64,000 nt of DNA from JALORV01 sp963775635. Its GTDB lineage: Bacteria > Pseudomonadota > Gammaproteobacteria > Burkholderiales > Burkholderiaceae_F. This document shows positions 1-9,960 of this stretch, piece after piece. The number at the start of each line of letters is the position of its first letter. Position 1 is the stretch's first letter. The notes below the pieces were generated by a model. The model saw nothing but the letters and a program-made list of their open reading frames with translations. It was not told where the DNA came from and made no database searches. Made by a program: the position numbers and the translations under genes. The stretch is taken from NCBI GenBank assembly GCA_963775635.1, contig CAVZJO010000014.1, forward strand, positions 102,631-166,630, in the 5' to 3' direction.

Positions 1-1683
1 CACTGCGCCGCTCGCGGGTTCACGTACTTCTCCACTGGCATCCGCGCGCTCTCGTCTGGTACGTCGAGCCCCGTCACCGGGTGCTGCTTCATCGTCCGGC
101 CGTCCCAGCGCGTGACCGGGCGGCCGTGCTGGTCCACTTCGTACTCGACGCGGTCGTAGGCCAGCATGGCGTCGCGGCATTCGATGTTGTGGAAATCTTT
201 CAGCACCGGCAGCGGCGGGATGACGTTACCGCGGGTGCGGTAGTGCCACTGCAGGTAGCCGATCCACAGCACCATCTCGGCGATCGCGGCGGCGCGCGGA
301 TTGATCTCGATTCCGAGCAACTGGTGCGGATCGACGCTGACGCCTGCCAAGTCCAGCCTGCCGCGGGTGTCGCCGAGTTCGTCGAGAAAGTTGAGCACCT
401 CGCCTTCGAGCCTCTTCATCTGCTCCAGTGCGACGTACAGGAAGTTGCCGCTGCCGCAGGCGGGATCGAGCACGCGCACGTCGCATAGCCGGTGCAGGAA
501 ACTGCGCACGACTTCGCGAGCTTGATTCTCCTTTTCGGCCCTTGTTCGCGCTCCGGCGCTACTCCGGGCTTCGTTCATCAGAACCAACGCTGCGGTCTGC
601 GCGTGGTTCCAGTCCTCGCGCAGCGGCTCCACGATCGTCGGCAGCACGAGTCGCTCGACGTAGGCACGCGGCGTGTAGTGAGCACCTAGTGCGGCACGTT
701 CCTCGGGGCCCAGTGCGCGTTCCAGCAGGGTGCCGAAGATCGCGCTCCACCTGCTTCCAGTCAGCACGCGCGGCCGCGATCAACAGGTCGACCTGCGGGC
801 CGTCGAGCGGCAACGCACGGCGATCCTTGAAGAGCTTGCCGTTGAACTGCAGCAGATCGGTGCCGAGCAGCGGCGAGAACTCGCCACGGTCCATGTTGGC
901 CCACAGGATCTCGAGCTGGCGTGCGAGCACGTCGGGCTTGTCGCGGTAGCGCGCGAGCAGTTCGGCGAAGCTGCGCTTCGGTAACAGCCCTACGTCCTCG
1001 GCAAACATCGTGAACAGGCACCGGCTGAGAAAGCCGGCGACTGTCTGTGGGGCGTTGCCGGCGGTTTCGAGGGCGCGCGCGATGTCGGCCAGCTTCGCGG
1101 CGATTTCGCGCGTGACGCGCGCGGACTGGCGCGTTGGGTCGAGCGACAGCGGATCGGTCCAGACGGCGGCGAGGCGAGCGCGAACGTCCGGCTTCGCAAG
1201 GTCCGCGAGCGCGATGCGATGCGAGCGTGGGTCCGGATAAGGCACATAGGTCGCTCCGCTGCGCGTGAACTCGGCGTACAGCTCGATCACGCGGCCGACA
1301 TCGACGACGATCACGAACGGCGGCCGGCCTTCGTCAGCGGGCAAGGCGCGCGCATAGCCCTCGGCCTGCGATCGTGCCGCCAGCAGCGCCGCGTCGAACG
1401 CCGAAGCGCTGCCGGGCCTGAGCTTCTTGGCTTCGAGCACGAATGCGCCGCGTTTGTAGCAATCGATGCGGCCGGGCGAGGTCGTGCCATCGCCGTGCGC
1501 GAACGTGATCGGGCGCTCGAACTGGTAGTCCTCGGCGTGATGCGGGGACGCGACGCCGAGCGCCATGCACAGTTCGGTGACAAAAGACTGCGCCGTCGCC
1601 AGCTCGGTGCTGCCCGGCAGAACAGCAACGCCGCGCCAGCGGGCAATGAAACTCTCGATGTTGCTGGTGCGGCTTTCTGGCAA
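1..1683 (-). CDS. Type IIG (MmeI-like) restriction-modification enzyme, partial and frameshifted
   Basis: Fused restriction endonuclease and N6-adenine DNA methyltransferase. The N-terminal part carries a PD-(D/E)XK nuclease motif with the spacing D74-x9-E84-x-K86, the spacing known for MmeI. After a helical spacer the methyltransferase motif I, DPACGSGNF, is read on the minus strand near 430-460. The reading frame changes near 745: the first frame covers 559-1683, and the second frame continues from about 745 to the left edge, where the gene is cut off before its target-recognition part. No separate specificity or restriction gene lies beside it in the window, as expected for a single-chain type IIG enzyme. 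The shift sits in a GC-rich stretch and conserved sequence resumes at once, so a base-call error is likelier than inactivation. Confidence 0.8.
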
Positions 1684-1785
1684 GGTGTCGATCTCAGGTC
1701 ATCCGGCACGCGGCGGAACTGCGTTCCCGGCGGCGAGGTTGTATCAGATCGCCACCGCGCGTGCGAACCCGCTCGGGCCGGCGGC

Positions 1786-2394
1786 TCAGACGCGTTTCGT
1801 CGCCGCCAGCGGAACGAGGCTTTCGGCGACGACCTCGATCCGTTTGCGATCGGCCTCGACGGCGGCGAGCGGAGCCACCTCCTTCAGCGTGCGCAGGCTG
1901 CGCAGCGTCAGGTCCTGGTAGCTGCGCGTTCCGCTGACCTTCCATTCGATTTCCGCGTCGGTCAGCGGTCGCAGCACCTTCGCAGGTGTTCCGACCGCCA
2001 GCGAGCGCGGCGGGATCACCATGCCGGCCTTGACGAAAGCGCAGGCGGCGACGATCGACGATTCGCCGATCACCGCCTCGTCCATCACCACCGCGTTCAT
2101 GCCGACCATGGCGTTCCTGCGAACGAGGCAGCCGTGCAGGATCGCGCCGTGCCCGATGTGGCCGTCTTCCTCGACCTTCGTATCGGTGCCGGGAAAGCCG
2201 TGCATCACGCAGCAGTCCTGCAGATTGCTGCCGCGCTCGAGGATGATGCGACCGAAGTCGCCGCGCAGACTTGCTCCGGGCGCAACGTAGCAGCCGGGTC
2301 CGACGATGACATCGCCGATCAGCGTCGCGCTCGGATGCACGAATGCGGTCGGGTCGATGACCGGGATGACTCCGTCGATTTCGTAACAGGGCAA
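1786..2394 (-). CDS. paaY: PaaY thioesterase (gamma-carbonic-anhydrase fold)
   Basis: Left-handed beta-helix hexapeptide-repeat protein of the PaaY group, which hydrolyses dead-end CoA thioesters formed during phenylacetate breakdown. Repeats such as DPTAFVHPSATLIGD and the GHIGHGAILHG stretch with metal-type histidines are visible. The frame stays open up to an ATG at 2502, but family proteins begin at the PCYEIDG segment. A TTG at 2394 lies there, with a GGAGG Shine-Dalgarno sequence 4 bases upstream, and gives 202 residues, the usual family length. It follows paaN on the same strand, about 117 bases downstream. The TTG start is inferred from the ribosome site and family length. Confidence 0.9.
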   Translation of the reverse strand: MPCYEIDGVIPVIDPTAFVHPSATLIGDVIVGPGCYVAPGASLRGDFGRIILERGSNLQDCCVMHGFPGTDTKVEEDGHIGHGAILHGCLVRRNAMVGMNAVVMDEAVIGESSIVAACAFVKAGMVIPPRSLAVGTPAKVLRPLTDAEIEWKVSGTRSYQDLTLRSLRTLKEVAPLAAVEADRKRIEVVAESLVPLAATKRV

Positions 2395-2511
2395 GGTGCC
2401 TCCAGCTTGTAGCTGTAATGCGGTCGGGCGCGCGGCCGACCGAAGCCCGACCGCCTGATCAATCGCCTCGAGTGCACGTGCGAGCCGAAGGCTCGCGTAC
2501 ACGAGAGGCGC

Positions 2512-4176
2512 CTAACTCGTGTGCCAGCGCCGCTGGACGACGCGAAAACGATTGGCGACGAACGCGCTGTCCGTGTAGCTCGCATTGGCCGCCGGGTTGG
2601 CGCCGGTCGCGTGGTAATCCGAGAATGCCGCCGACTGGTTGACGAACACGCCGCTGGTGAGGTTGACCGACAGTGCCACGCCCGCGCGCTGCGTCGCCTC
2701 CGACATCGCGTCGATGACGTCCTGCCGCGTCGTGTAGAGGCCCACGGTCAGTGCCCCATGCTGCCTGACGACACGCTCGGACAATGCCACGGCGGACGTC
2801 GCATCCGGCACCTTGACGACGAAACTGATCGGCCCGAAGCGCTCTTGCATGTAGGCGGCTTCCTTGTCTGCGTCGCACTTCAGCAGGACCGGCGCACGCA
2901 CCTGCGCCGCCGGAAACTCAGGGTTGTCGATGCGGCGCGACGCCAGCACGACCTCCGCCAGCTTGGGCGCCTCGTCGATGCGGGCCAATGTATCCGGCGA
3001 CTGGATCGCACCGAGCACGGCGGTGGCGGTGGCCGGATCGGCGAGGAATTTGTCGACGGCTGTGCCAAGGTCACGCGCGACCTCGTCGAAGCTCTTGTGG
3101 CCTTCATCGGTCTCGATCCCGCCGGCGGGCACGAAGATGTCCTGCGTCGTCGTGCACATCTGCCCCGAGTACAGGCTCAGCGTAAAGGCCAGGTTGCGCA
3201 GCATGGCCTTGTACTGGTCGGTCGATTCGATGACGACGTTGTTGACGCCGGCCAGTTCCGCGTACACCTGGGCCTGGCGCGCGTGGTCGATCAACCAGTG
3301 GCCGAAGCTCGTGCTACCGGTGAAGTCGATCGACTTCACCGCGGGGTTCTGCGCCAGGGCCTGGGTGACGGCCGGATCGTCGATGACGGCCAGCGTCAGG
3401 AGATTCGGCTCGACGCCATTCTCGCGCAGCACTTCGCGGATGATGCGCACGGTGATGGCTGCCGGCAGGATGGCATTCGGATGCGGCTTGACGATCACCG
3501 GATTGCCGGTGGCCAGCGCGGCGAACAGCCCGGGGTAGGTATTCCATGTCGGGAATGTGCCGCAGCCGATCACCAAAGCCACGCCGCGGCCGATGATCTC
3601 GAAGCGCTTCTCCATCAGCAGCGGCGGATTCTTGCCCTGCGGTTTCTCCCAGCGCGCGCTGGCCGGAACGAAGCTCATCTCGCGATAGGCATAGGCGAGC
3701 GCCTCGAGTGCCCGGTCCTGCGCATGCGGTCCGCCTGCCTGGAACGCCATCATCCAGCCCTGGCCGGTGGTGAGCATCACCGCGTGGGCGATCTCGAAGC
3801 TGGAACGATTGATGCGCGTCAGCGCTTCGAGCAGCACGCCCGTGCGGCCTTCGACGCCCAACTTCTGCCACGCCGGCATCGCCGCCAGCGCGGCGTCGAT
3901 CAGCGCCTGCGGATCGCAGCTCGGATAGCGAACCGCCAGCGGAACGCCATACGGCGAGCGCTCTGTCGCGAGTTCGCCGCGCTCGCCCGGCTGGTTCAGT
4001 TCGAACCGCTTGCCGGCGTGAGCGAGAGCGGCCGCCTTGCCTTCCTCACTGGCCGTTTCACCGTAATTCTTGGGGCTGGGTTGCTCCGGAAACGGTGTCC
4101 AGTATCCGCGCGTGCGGATGGCGTCCAGCGCCTGCTCCCGCAGGGCGCGATGCTTGTCGAACAATGGGTGGGTCAT
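2512..4176 (-). CDS. paaN: PaaN aldehyde dehydrogenase (oxepin-CoA ring-cleavage arm)
   Basis: Aldehyde dehydrogenase of the PaaN family, which oxidises the 3-oxo-5,6-dehydrosuberyl-CoA semialdehyde formed when the oxepin ring is opened. Of 554 residues, the NAD-binding VKPHPN segment (lysine near 230), the ELAGVNN glutamate near 307 and the nucleophile in SGQMC near 341 are visible. There is no MaoC-type hydratase domain as in E. coli PaaZ, so ring hydrolysis must come from a separate enzyme not seen here. The start at 4176 (MTHPLF) is chosen because AGGAG lies 5 bases before it; the frame extends 16 codons further upstream. It is divergent from paaG across a shared control region. Confidence 0.93.
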   Translation of the reverse strand: MTHPLFDKHRALREQALDAIRTRGYWTPFPEQPSPKNYGETASEEGKAAALAHAGKRFELNQPGERGELATERSPYGVPLAVRYPSCDPQALIDAALAAMPAWQKLGVEGRTGVLLEALTRINRSSFEIAHAVMLTTGQGWMMAFQAGGPHAQDRALEALAYAYREMSFVPASARWEKPQGKNPPLLMEKRFEIIGRGVALVIGCGTFPTWNTYPGLFAALATGNPVIVKPHPNAILPAAITVRIIREVLRENGVEPNLLTLAVIDDPAVTQALAQNPAVKSIDFTGSTSFGHWLIDHARQAQVYAELAGVNNVVIESTDQYKAMLRNLAFTLSLYSGQMCTTTQDIFVPAGGIETDEGHKSFDEVARDLGTAVDKFLADPATATAVLGAIQSPDTLARIDEAPKLAEVVLASRRIDNPEFPAAQVRAPVLLKCDADKEAAYMQERFGPISFVVKVPDATSAVALSERVVRQHGALTVGLYTTRQDVIDAMSEATQRAGVALSVNLTSGVFVNQSAAFSDYHATGANPAANASYTDSAFVANRFRVVQRRWHTS

Positions 4177-4272
4177 TGAATCTCCTGCGAAGCCGGGAAC
4201 ATGGATGAACTGCGCGGCAGGCAAGTCAGGCGCCCGAACCAGGCGGCCGATGACACGCGTCGCCCGGGTGAC

Positions 4273-4302
4273 TTGTCAATGGGGAAGGGTCAAAGCTACT
4301 AT
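4273..4302 (+). promoter_or_regulatory. Candidate sigma70 promoter of the paaG operon
   Basis: TTGTCA at 4273-4278 and TACTAT at 4297-4302 are separated by 18 bases, a plausible -35/-10 pair reading toward paaG. The dyad at 4306-4321 would fall on the transcription start. This is pattern reading only. Confidence 0.45.
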
Positions 4303-4305
4303 TGA

Positions 4306-4321
4306 TTGAACGGTCGGTCAA
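4306..4321. promoter_or_regulatory. Candidate PaaR operator (imperfect inverted repeat)
   Basis: TTGAACGGTCGGTCAA matches its own reverse complement at 12 of 16 positions. It lies between the divergent paaN and paaG genes, just downstream of a candidate -10 box. Dyads of this type are bound by TetR-family regulators, and a paaR-like TetR gene lies in the same operon at 12293. Binding is inferred from position and symmetry. Confidence 0.5.
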
Positions 4322-4387
4322 CGAATGGAGTCGAATCGAGCCCGCTCGATCGGCGCTTCCTAGCTCCGGCCGTGGAGACACCTTCCG

Positions 4388-5185
4388 ATGGCATTGTCGT
4401 TCGAATCCATCCGCCTGCAAACGGCGGACGGCGTAGCCACTCTGACGCTGAACCGGCCCGACCGGTTGAACAGCTTCACGGTCGCGATGCACGGTGAAGT
4501 GCGCGCGGCACTTGAAGCGGTCGAGGCCGACCGCTCGGTGCGCTGCTTGGTGCTGACCGGCGCTGGTCGCGGCTTCTGCGCCGGCCAGGATCTCTCCGAT
4601 CGCGCCGTCGCCCCAGGCAGCGACGCGCTTGACCTCGGTGCTTCGATCGAGAACCACTACAAACCGCTGCTGCTGCGCCTGCGTACGCTGCGGATGCCGA
4701 CTGTGTGTGCGGTCAATGGAGTGGCTGCCGGCGCTGGTGCCAACATCCCGTTTGCCTGTGATCTCGTTATCGCGGCGAAGTCGGCCAGCTTCATCCAATC
4801 CTTCTCCAAGCTGGGTCTGGTGCCCGACTGCGGCGGTACGTGGTGGTTGCCGCGGCTGGTCGGACCGGCGCGCGCGATGGGCCTGGCGCTGCTTGGCGAC
4901 AAGGTGTCGGCGGAGCAGGCCGTCGAGTGGGGCCTGATCTGGCGCTGCGTCGACGACGGTGAACTGGCAGCCACCGTCGCGACGCTGGCGCGCCAGCTGG
5001 CCGACGGACCGACCCGCGGCTACGTGCGCACGCGCGAGGCCATCGACGCCGGCATGGGTCTCACCTTCGCCCAGGCGCTCGATCTCGAGCGCGACTTCCA
5101 GCGCGAGCTGGGTCGCTCGGCCGACTACCGCGAGGGCGTCACCGCCTTCATCGAAAAGCGCGCCCCGCGCTTCACTGGCACCTGA
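4388..5185 (+). CDS. paaG: PaaG ring-1,2-epoxyphenylacetyl-CoA isomerase
   Basis: Crotonase-fold enzyme that converts ring-1,2-epoxyphenylacetyl-CoA into the oxepin-CoA and also shifts double bonds later in the pathway. It has 265 residues. The oxyanion-hole segments GFCAGQDL (62-69) and GVAAGAGAN (111-119) and the LVPDCGGTWWLPR stretch (145-157) are typical of PaaG. It is the first gene of the plus-strand operon, and its stop lies two bases before the GTG of paaH. No second crotonase (paaF) is present, so either PaaG covers both steps or paaF lies elsewhere. Confidence 0.92.
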   Translation: MALSFESIRLQTADGVATLTLNRPDRLNSFTVAMHGEVRAALEAVEADRSVRCLVLTGAGRGFCAGQDLSDRAVAPGSDALDLGASIENHYKPLLLRLRTLRMPTVCAVNGVAAGAGANIPFACDLVIAAKSASFIQSFSKLGLVPDCGGTWWLPRLVGPARAMGLALLGDKVSAEQAVEWGLIWRCVDDGELAATVATLARQLADGPTRGYVRTREAIDAGMGLTFAQALDLERDFQRELGRSADYREGVTAFIEKRAPRFTGT

Positions 5186-5187
5186 GC

Positions 5188-6729
5188 GTGAGTCGACCGC
5201 TGGCAAGCGAATCCGTCGTTGGCGTCGTAGGCGCTGGCGCGATGGGCGCGGGAATCGCGCAGGTCGCCGCGCAGGCTGGCCACCGTGTGCTGCTGGCCGA
5301 CTCGCAGCCGGGCGCGGTCGAGCGCGCGCGTGCCTCGATCGGCAAGGACTTGCGCGCGCTGGCGTCGCGCGGACGAATCAGCAGCGAGGCCGCCGATGCG
5401 GCGTTCGCACGCGTTCAACCGACGTCGATCGAGAGTTTCGACGGCTGCGGTCTGGTGATCGAGGCGATCGTCGAGGATCTCGACGCGAAGCGCAGCCTGT
5501 TCGGCGGTCTCGAGGCTCGCGTGTCCGCCGATTGCGTGCTCGCCACCAACACCTCGTCGCTGTCTATCACCGCCATGGCCGCAGGGCTACAGCACCCGGA
5601 GCGGGTCGTCGGCATGCATTTCTTCAACCCGGCCGCGCGCATGAAGCTGGTCGAGGTGATCAGCGGGCTGGAGACCTCGACGGCGGTGGCCGAGACCGTG
5701 TTCGCTACCGCGCAGGCGTGGGGCAAGCAGGCGGCTTACGCGAAGTCGACTCCCGGATTCATCGTCAACCGGATCGCGCGGCCGTTCTACGGCGAAGCCT
5801 GGCGTTCGTACACCGAAGGCGCGGCCGATCCGGCCACCATCGACGCAATCGTGCGCGACTGCGGCGGCTTTCCGATGGGACCGTTCGAGCTGATGGACTT
5901 GATCGGTCACGACGTGAACCTGGCGGTCAGCCGGTCGGTGTTCGATGCCACGTTCGGCGATCGGCGCTATGCACCTTCACTGGCACAGCAGGAACTGGTG
6001 CGCGCCGGTCGACTCGGTCGCAAGACCGGGCGCGGCATCTACGACTATCGCGAGGGCGTGAGTCAGCCCGAAGCACGCGTCGAGCTGGGAGCCGAGCCGG
6101 TACAGCGTGCGGTGGCGGTCGGCTCGCTCGGACTCGCGACTCCGATCATCACGCGGCTGGAAAAGGCAGGTGTCGACGTGATCCGCGTGCAGGGGCCGCG
6201 CGAGGCGCAAACCGCATCGTCTGGCTGGCTCGAGATCGGAACCGCCCGACTGATGCTGACCGATGGCCGCCCGGCCACGCGCCGCGCGATGGAGGACCAG
6301 CACGAGCACCTGGTGCTGTTCGACCTGGCGCTCGATTACGCCACGACGCCGCGGCTCGGGGTGGCGCGCGCCGACCAATGCGGGATGGCCGCCTTCCGCA
6401 CCGTTTGCGCGACGCTGGGCAAGGCCGGCTACGCCTGTTCTCCGCTCGACGATGTCGCCGGCCTCGTCGTGCTGCGCCTGATTGCGATGCTGGTCAACGA
6501 GGCGGCGGATGCCGTCGCGCACGGCGTCTGCAGCGCCGAGGCGATCGATGTGGCGATGCGCTACGGAGTCAACTATCCGCGCGGACCAATGGAGTGGTCA
6601 GAACAGGTCGGGCTCGCGGTGTTCGCGCGCGCGCTCGCCAATCTGCGCGAGCACTACGGCGAGGAGCGCTATCGCACCTCGGCGCTGATCACGCGCAAGG
6701 GTTACACGGGAGCCGGTTTCCATGGATGA
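5188..6729 (+). CDS. paaH: PaaH 3-hydroxyadipyl-CoA dehydrogenase
   Basis: NAD-dependent 3-hydroxyacyl-CoA dehydrogenase, oxidising 3-hydroxyadipyl-CoA to 3-oxoadipyl-CoA before thiolysis by PaaJ. The N-terminal Rossmann motif GAGAMG is at 15-20 and the catalytic histidine is in HFFNPA near 144. Two copies of the C-terminal dehydrogenase domain follow, giving 513 residues, normal for PaaH. The start is GTG at 5188, two bases after the paaG stop. The end overlaps the first 8 bases of paaI, so translation is probably coupled. Confidence 0.93.
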   Translation: MSRPLASESVVGVVGAGAMGAGIAQVAAQAGHRVLLADSQPGAVERARASIGKDLRALASRGRISSEAADAAFARVQPTSIESFDGCGLVIEAIVEDLDAKRSLFGGLEARVSADCVLATNTSSLSITAMAAGLQHPERVVGMHFFNPAARMKLVEVISGLETSTAVAETVFATAQAWGKQAAYAKSTPGFIVNRIARPFYGEAWRSYTEGAADPATIDAIVRDCGGFPMGPFELMDLIGHDVNLAVSRSVFDATFGDRRYAPSLAQQELVRAGRLGRKTGRGIYDYREGVSQPEARVELGAEPVQRAVAVGSLGLATPIITRLEKAGVDVIRVQGPREAQTASSGWLEIGTARLMLTDGRPATRRAMEDQHEHLVLFDLALDYATTPRLGVARADQCGMAAFRTVCATLGKAGYACSPLDDVAGLVVLRLIAMLVNEAADAVAHGVCSAEAIDVAMRYGVNYPRGPMEWSEQVGLAVFARALANLREHYGEERYRTSALITRKGYTGAGFHG

Positions 6730-7171
6730 CAAGCGGCGCACGCACGACCCGCATGCGGTTGCCGAAGCCGTGCGACTCGGCATGTTCATGGACGACGCCG
6801 CCTCGCGCGGCCTCGGCATGCAGATCGAGTCGGTCGGTCCTGGCTACGCGCGCATCGCGATGACCGTCCGTCCCGACATGCTGAACGGCTTCAAGATCTG
6901 CCACGGCGGCTTCATCACCACGCTGGCGGACTCGGCGTTCGCGTTCGCCTGCAACAGCTACAACGAAGTTACGGTCGCGTCGGGGATCGTCGTTGATTTC
7001 CTTGCCCCGGCCCACGAAGGCGATCGGCTGGTGGCAGAGTGCCATGAAGTCGCGCGCACCGGCCGAACGGGCGTGTACGACATCAAGGTCACGGACCAGC
7101 ACGGCAAGACGGTCGTCGTAATGCGGGGGCGCTCGCACACGATCAAGGGCAAGCAGGTGGTTCAGCTCTAG
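6722..7171 (+). CDS. paaI: PaaI hydroxyphenylacetyl-CoA thioesterase
   Basis: Hotdog-fold thioesterase of 149 residues. It is a rescue enzyme that releases CoA from ring-hydroxylated or otherwise blocked phenylacetyl-CoA products. The motif HGGFITTLAD at 61-70, with its catalytic aspartate at the end, is the PaaI signature. It overlaps the end of paaH by 8 bases and precedes paaK by 8 bases, so it sits inside the operon. Confidence 0.92.
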   Translation: MDDKRRTHDPHAVAEAVRLGMFMDDAASRGLGMQIESVGPGYARIAMTVRPDMLNGFKICHGGFITTLADSAFAFACNSYNEVTVASGIVVDFLAPAHEGDRLVAECHEVARTGRTGVYDIKVTDQHGKTVVVMRGRSHTIKGKQVVQL

Positions 7172-7179
7172 GGACAACG

Positions 7180-8494
<1,315 letters not shown>

Positions 8495-8502
8495 GAGAGC
8501 AC

Positions 8503-9531
8503 ATGTACACCCAGGCGATGGACATTCCGTCCCCCGAGCGGGACGAGGCACTGAAGCCGCGCGGGCCGCGCTCGCTCGTTGAACAGCAGCGGGACTCTGA
8601 GTACGAAGCCGAGTTCGACGCGAAGGTCGCGCGCGGGGAATTCATTGAAGCTAAGGACTGGATGCCTGAGGGGTATCGAAAAACCCTGGTCCGGCAGATC
8701 AGCCAGCACGCGCACAGCGAGATCGTCGGCATGCTGCCCGAGGGCAACTGGATCACGCGCGCGCCGACGCTGAAGCGCAAGGCCATTTTGCTCGCCAAGG
8801 TGCAGGACGAGGGGGGCCACGGCATGTACCTGTACGCCGCGGCCGAGACTCTCGGAGTCGCGCGCGACGATCTGGTCGACGCGCTGCACTCGGGCAAGGC
8901 GAAATACTCGTCGATCTTCAACTATCCGACGCTCAACTGGGCCGACATCGGCGTGATCGGCTGGCTGGTCGACGGCGCGGCGATCATGAACCAGATCCCG
9001 CTGTGCCGCTGCTCGTATGGCCCGTATGCGCGCGCAATGATCCGCATCTGCAAGGAAGAGTCGTTTCACCAGCGGCAGGGTTATGACCTGCTGCTGACGA
9101 TGATGAAGGGCACTGCCGAGCAGCGCGCGATGGTGCAGGACGCGGTCAATCGCTGGTGGTGGCCGAGCCTGATGATGTTCGGTCCACACGACAAAGACTC
9201 GATGCACTCGGGCGAGTCGACAAAGTGGGGCATCAAACGCATCAGCAATGACGACCTGCGCCAGAAGTTCGTCGACGCGTGCGTGCCCCAGGCAAAGGTG
9301 CTCGGAATCACGCTCCCCGATCCGGAACTGAAATACAACGAAGCTCGGGGGCACTGGGACTTTGGTCCGATCGACTGGACCGAGTTCTGGAACGTCGTCA
9401 ACGGCCACGGCCAGTGCAACCGTGAGCGCCTCGCCGACCGCGTGCAGGCCTGGGAAGACGGCGCCTGGGTGCGCGAAGCCGCGCTCGCGCATGCCGACAA
9501 ACAGCGCCGCCGCGACCGTCTCGCCGCATGA
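8503..9531 (+). CDS. paaA: PaaA catalytic subunit of phenylacetyl-CoA 1,2-epoxidase
   Basis: Diiron oxygenase subunit of the PaaABCE multicomponent epoxidase. It has 342 residues. The expected carboxylate and histidine ligands are seen in SEIVG near 72-76, DEGGH at 102-106 and EESFH at 185-189. It lies 8 bases after the paaK stop. A 128-base spacer containing a strong hairpin separates it from paaB, the longest gap in the epoxidase part of the operon. Confidence 0.95.
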   Translation: MYTQAMDIPSPERDEALKPRGPRSLVEQQRDSEYEAEFDAKVARGEFIEAKDWMPEGYRKTLVRQISQHAHSEIVGMLPEGNWITRAPTLKRKAILLAKVQDEGGHGMYLYAAAETLGVARDDLVDALHSGKAKYSSIFNYPTLNWADIGVIGWLVDGAAIMNQIPLCRCSYGPYARAMIRICKEESFHQRQGYDLLLTMMKGTAEQRAMVQDAVNRWWWPSLMMFGPHDKDSMHSGESTKWGIKRISNDDLRQKFVDACVPQAKVLGITLPDPELKYNEARGHWDFGPIDWTEFWNVVNGHGQCNRERLADRVQAWEDGAWVREAALAHADKQRRRDRLAA

Positions 9532-9560
9532 CGATGCGCCTCGAATTTTCAAGGGGGTTC

Positions 9561-9581
9561 CAAGGGGGCACAGCCCCCTTG
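9561..9581 (+). promoter_or_regulatory. Intra-operon hairpin between paaA and paaB
   Basis: Perfect 9-bp stem CAAGGGGGC / GCCCCCTTG with an ACA loop. No T-run follows, so it is not a classical terminator. It may protect the paaA 3' end or tune downstream expression. Confidence 0.55.
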
Positions 9582-9659
9582 CATCTAGATACTGCCCGCG
9601 GCCATTGGCCCGATCGAAGCTTCGGCGCTTGCCGACTGATGGATTAGTGAGGAACCGAA

Positions 9660-9953
9660 ATGACCGAACCCAGCCGCCAATGGCCTCTCTGGGAGGTTTT
9701 TATTCGCAGCAGGAACGGCCTCGACCACAAGCACTGCGGCAGTGTGCATGCACCCGACGCGAAGCTGGCGCTGCAGAACGCACGCGACGTCTACACGCGG
9801 CGGATGGAGGGCGTGAGCATCTGGGTGGTGCGCGCCGATCACATCGTTGCCAGCGACCCGGATGCCAAGCCGGAGATGTTCGATCCGGCGGAAGACAAGA
9901 TTTACCGGCATCCGACCTTCTACAAGTTGCCGGACGAAGTGAACCACATGTGA
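9660..9953 (+). CDS. paaB: PaaB subunit of phenylacetyl-CoA 1,2-epoxidase
   Basis: Small subunit (97 residues) that bridges the PaaAC heterodimers in the epoxidase complex. The opening WPLWEVFIRSRNGLDHKHCG and the following ARDVYTRR are diagnostic of PaaB. ATG 9660 has GAGG a few bases before it. The gene ends 7 bases before paaC. Confidence 0.95.
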   Translation: MTEPSRQWPLWEVFIRSRNGLDHKHCGSVHAPDAKLALQNARDVYTRRMEGVSIWVVRADHIVASDPDAKPEMFDPAEDKIYRHPTFYKLPDEVNHM

Positions 9954-9960
9954 GGCCGCG

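Noticed and set aside
1219..2412. A 397-codon plus-strand frame opposite the type IIG gene and paaY
   Set aside because: Spans two real minus-strand genes and shows no recognisable domain.
2521..4179. A 552-codon plus-strand frame opposite paaN
   Set aside because: High-GC antisense shadow; its protein has no family features, while the minus strand gives a complete PaaN.
4959..6863. A 634-codon plus-strand frame over paaH
   Set aside because: Arg-rich out-of-frame translation of paaG and paaH.
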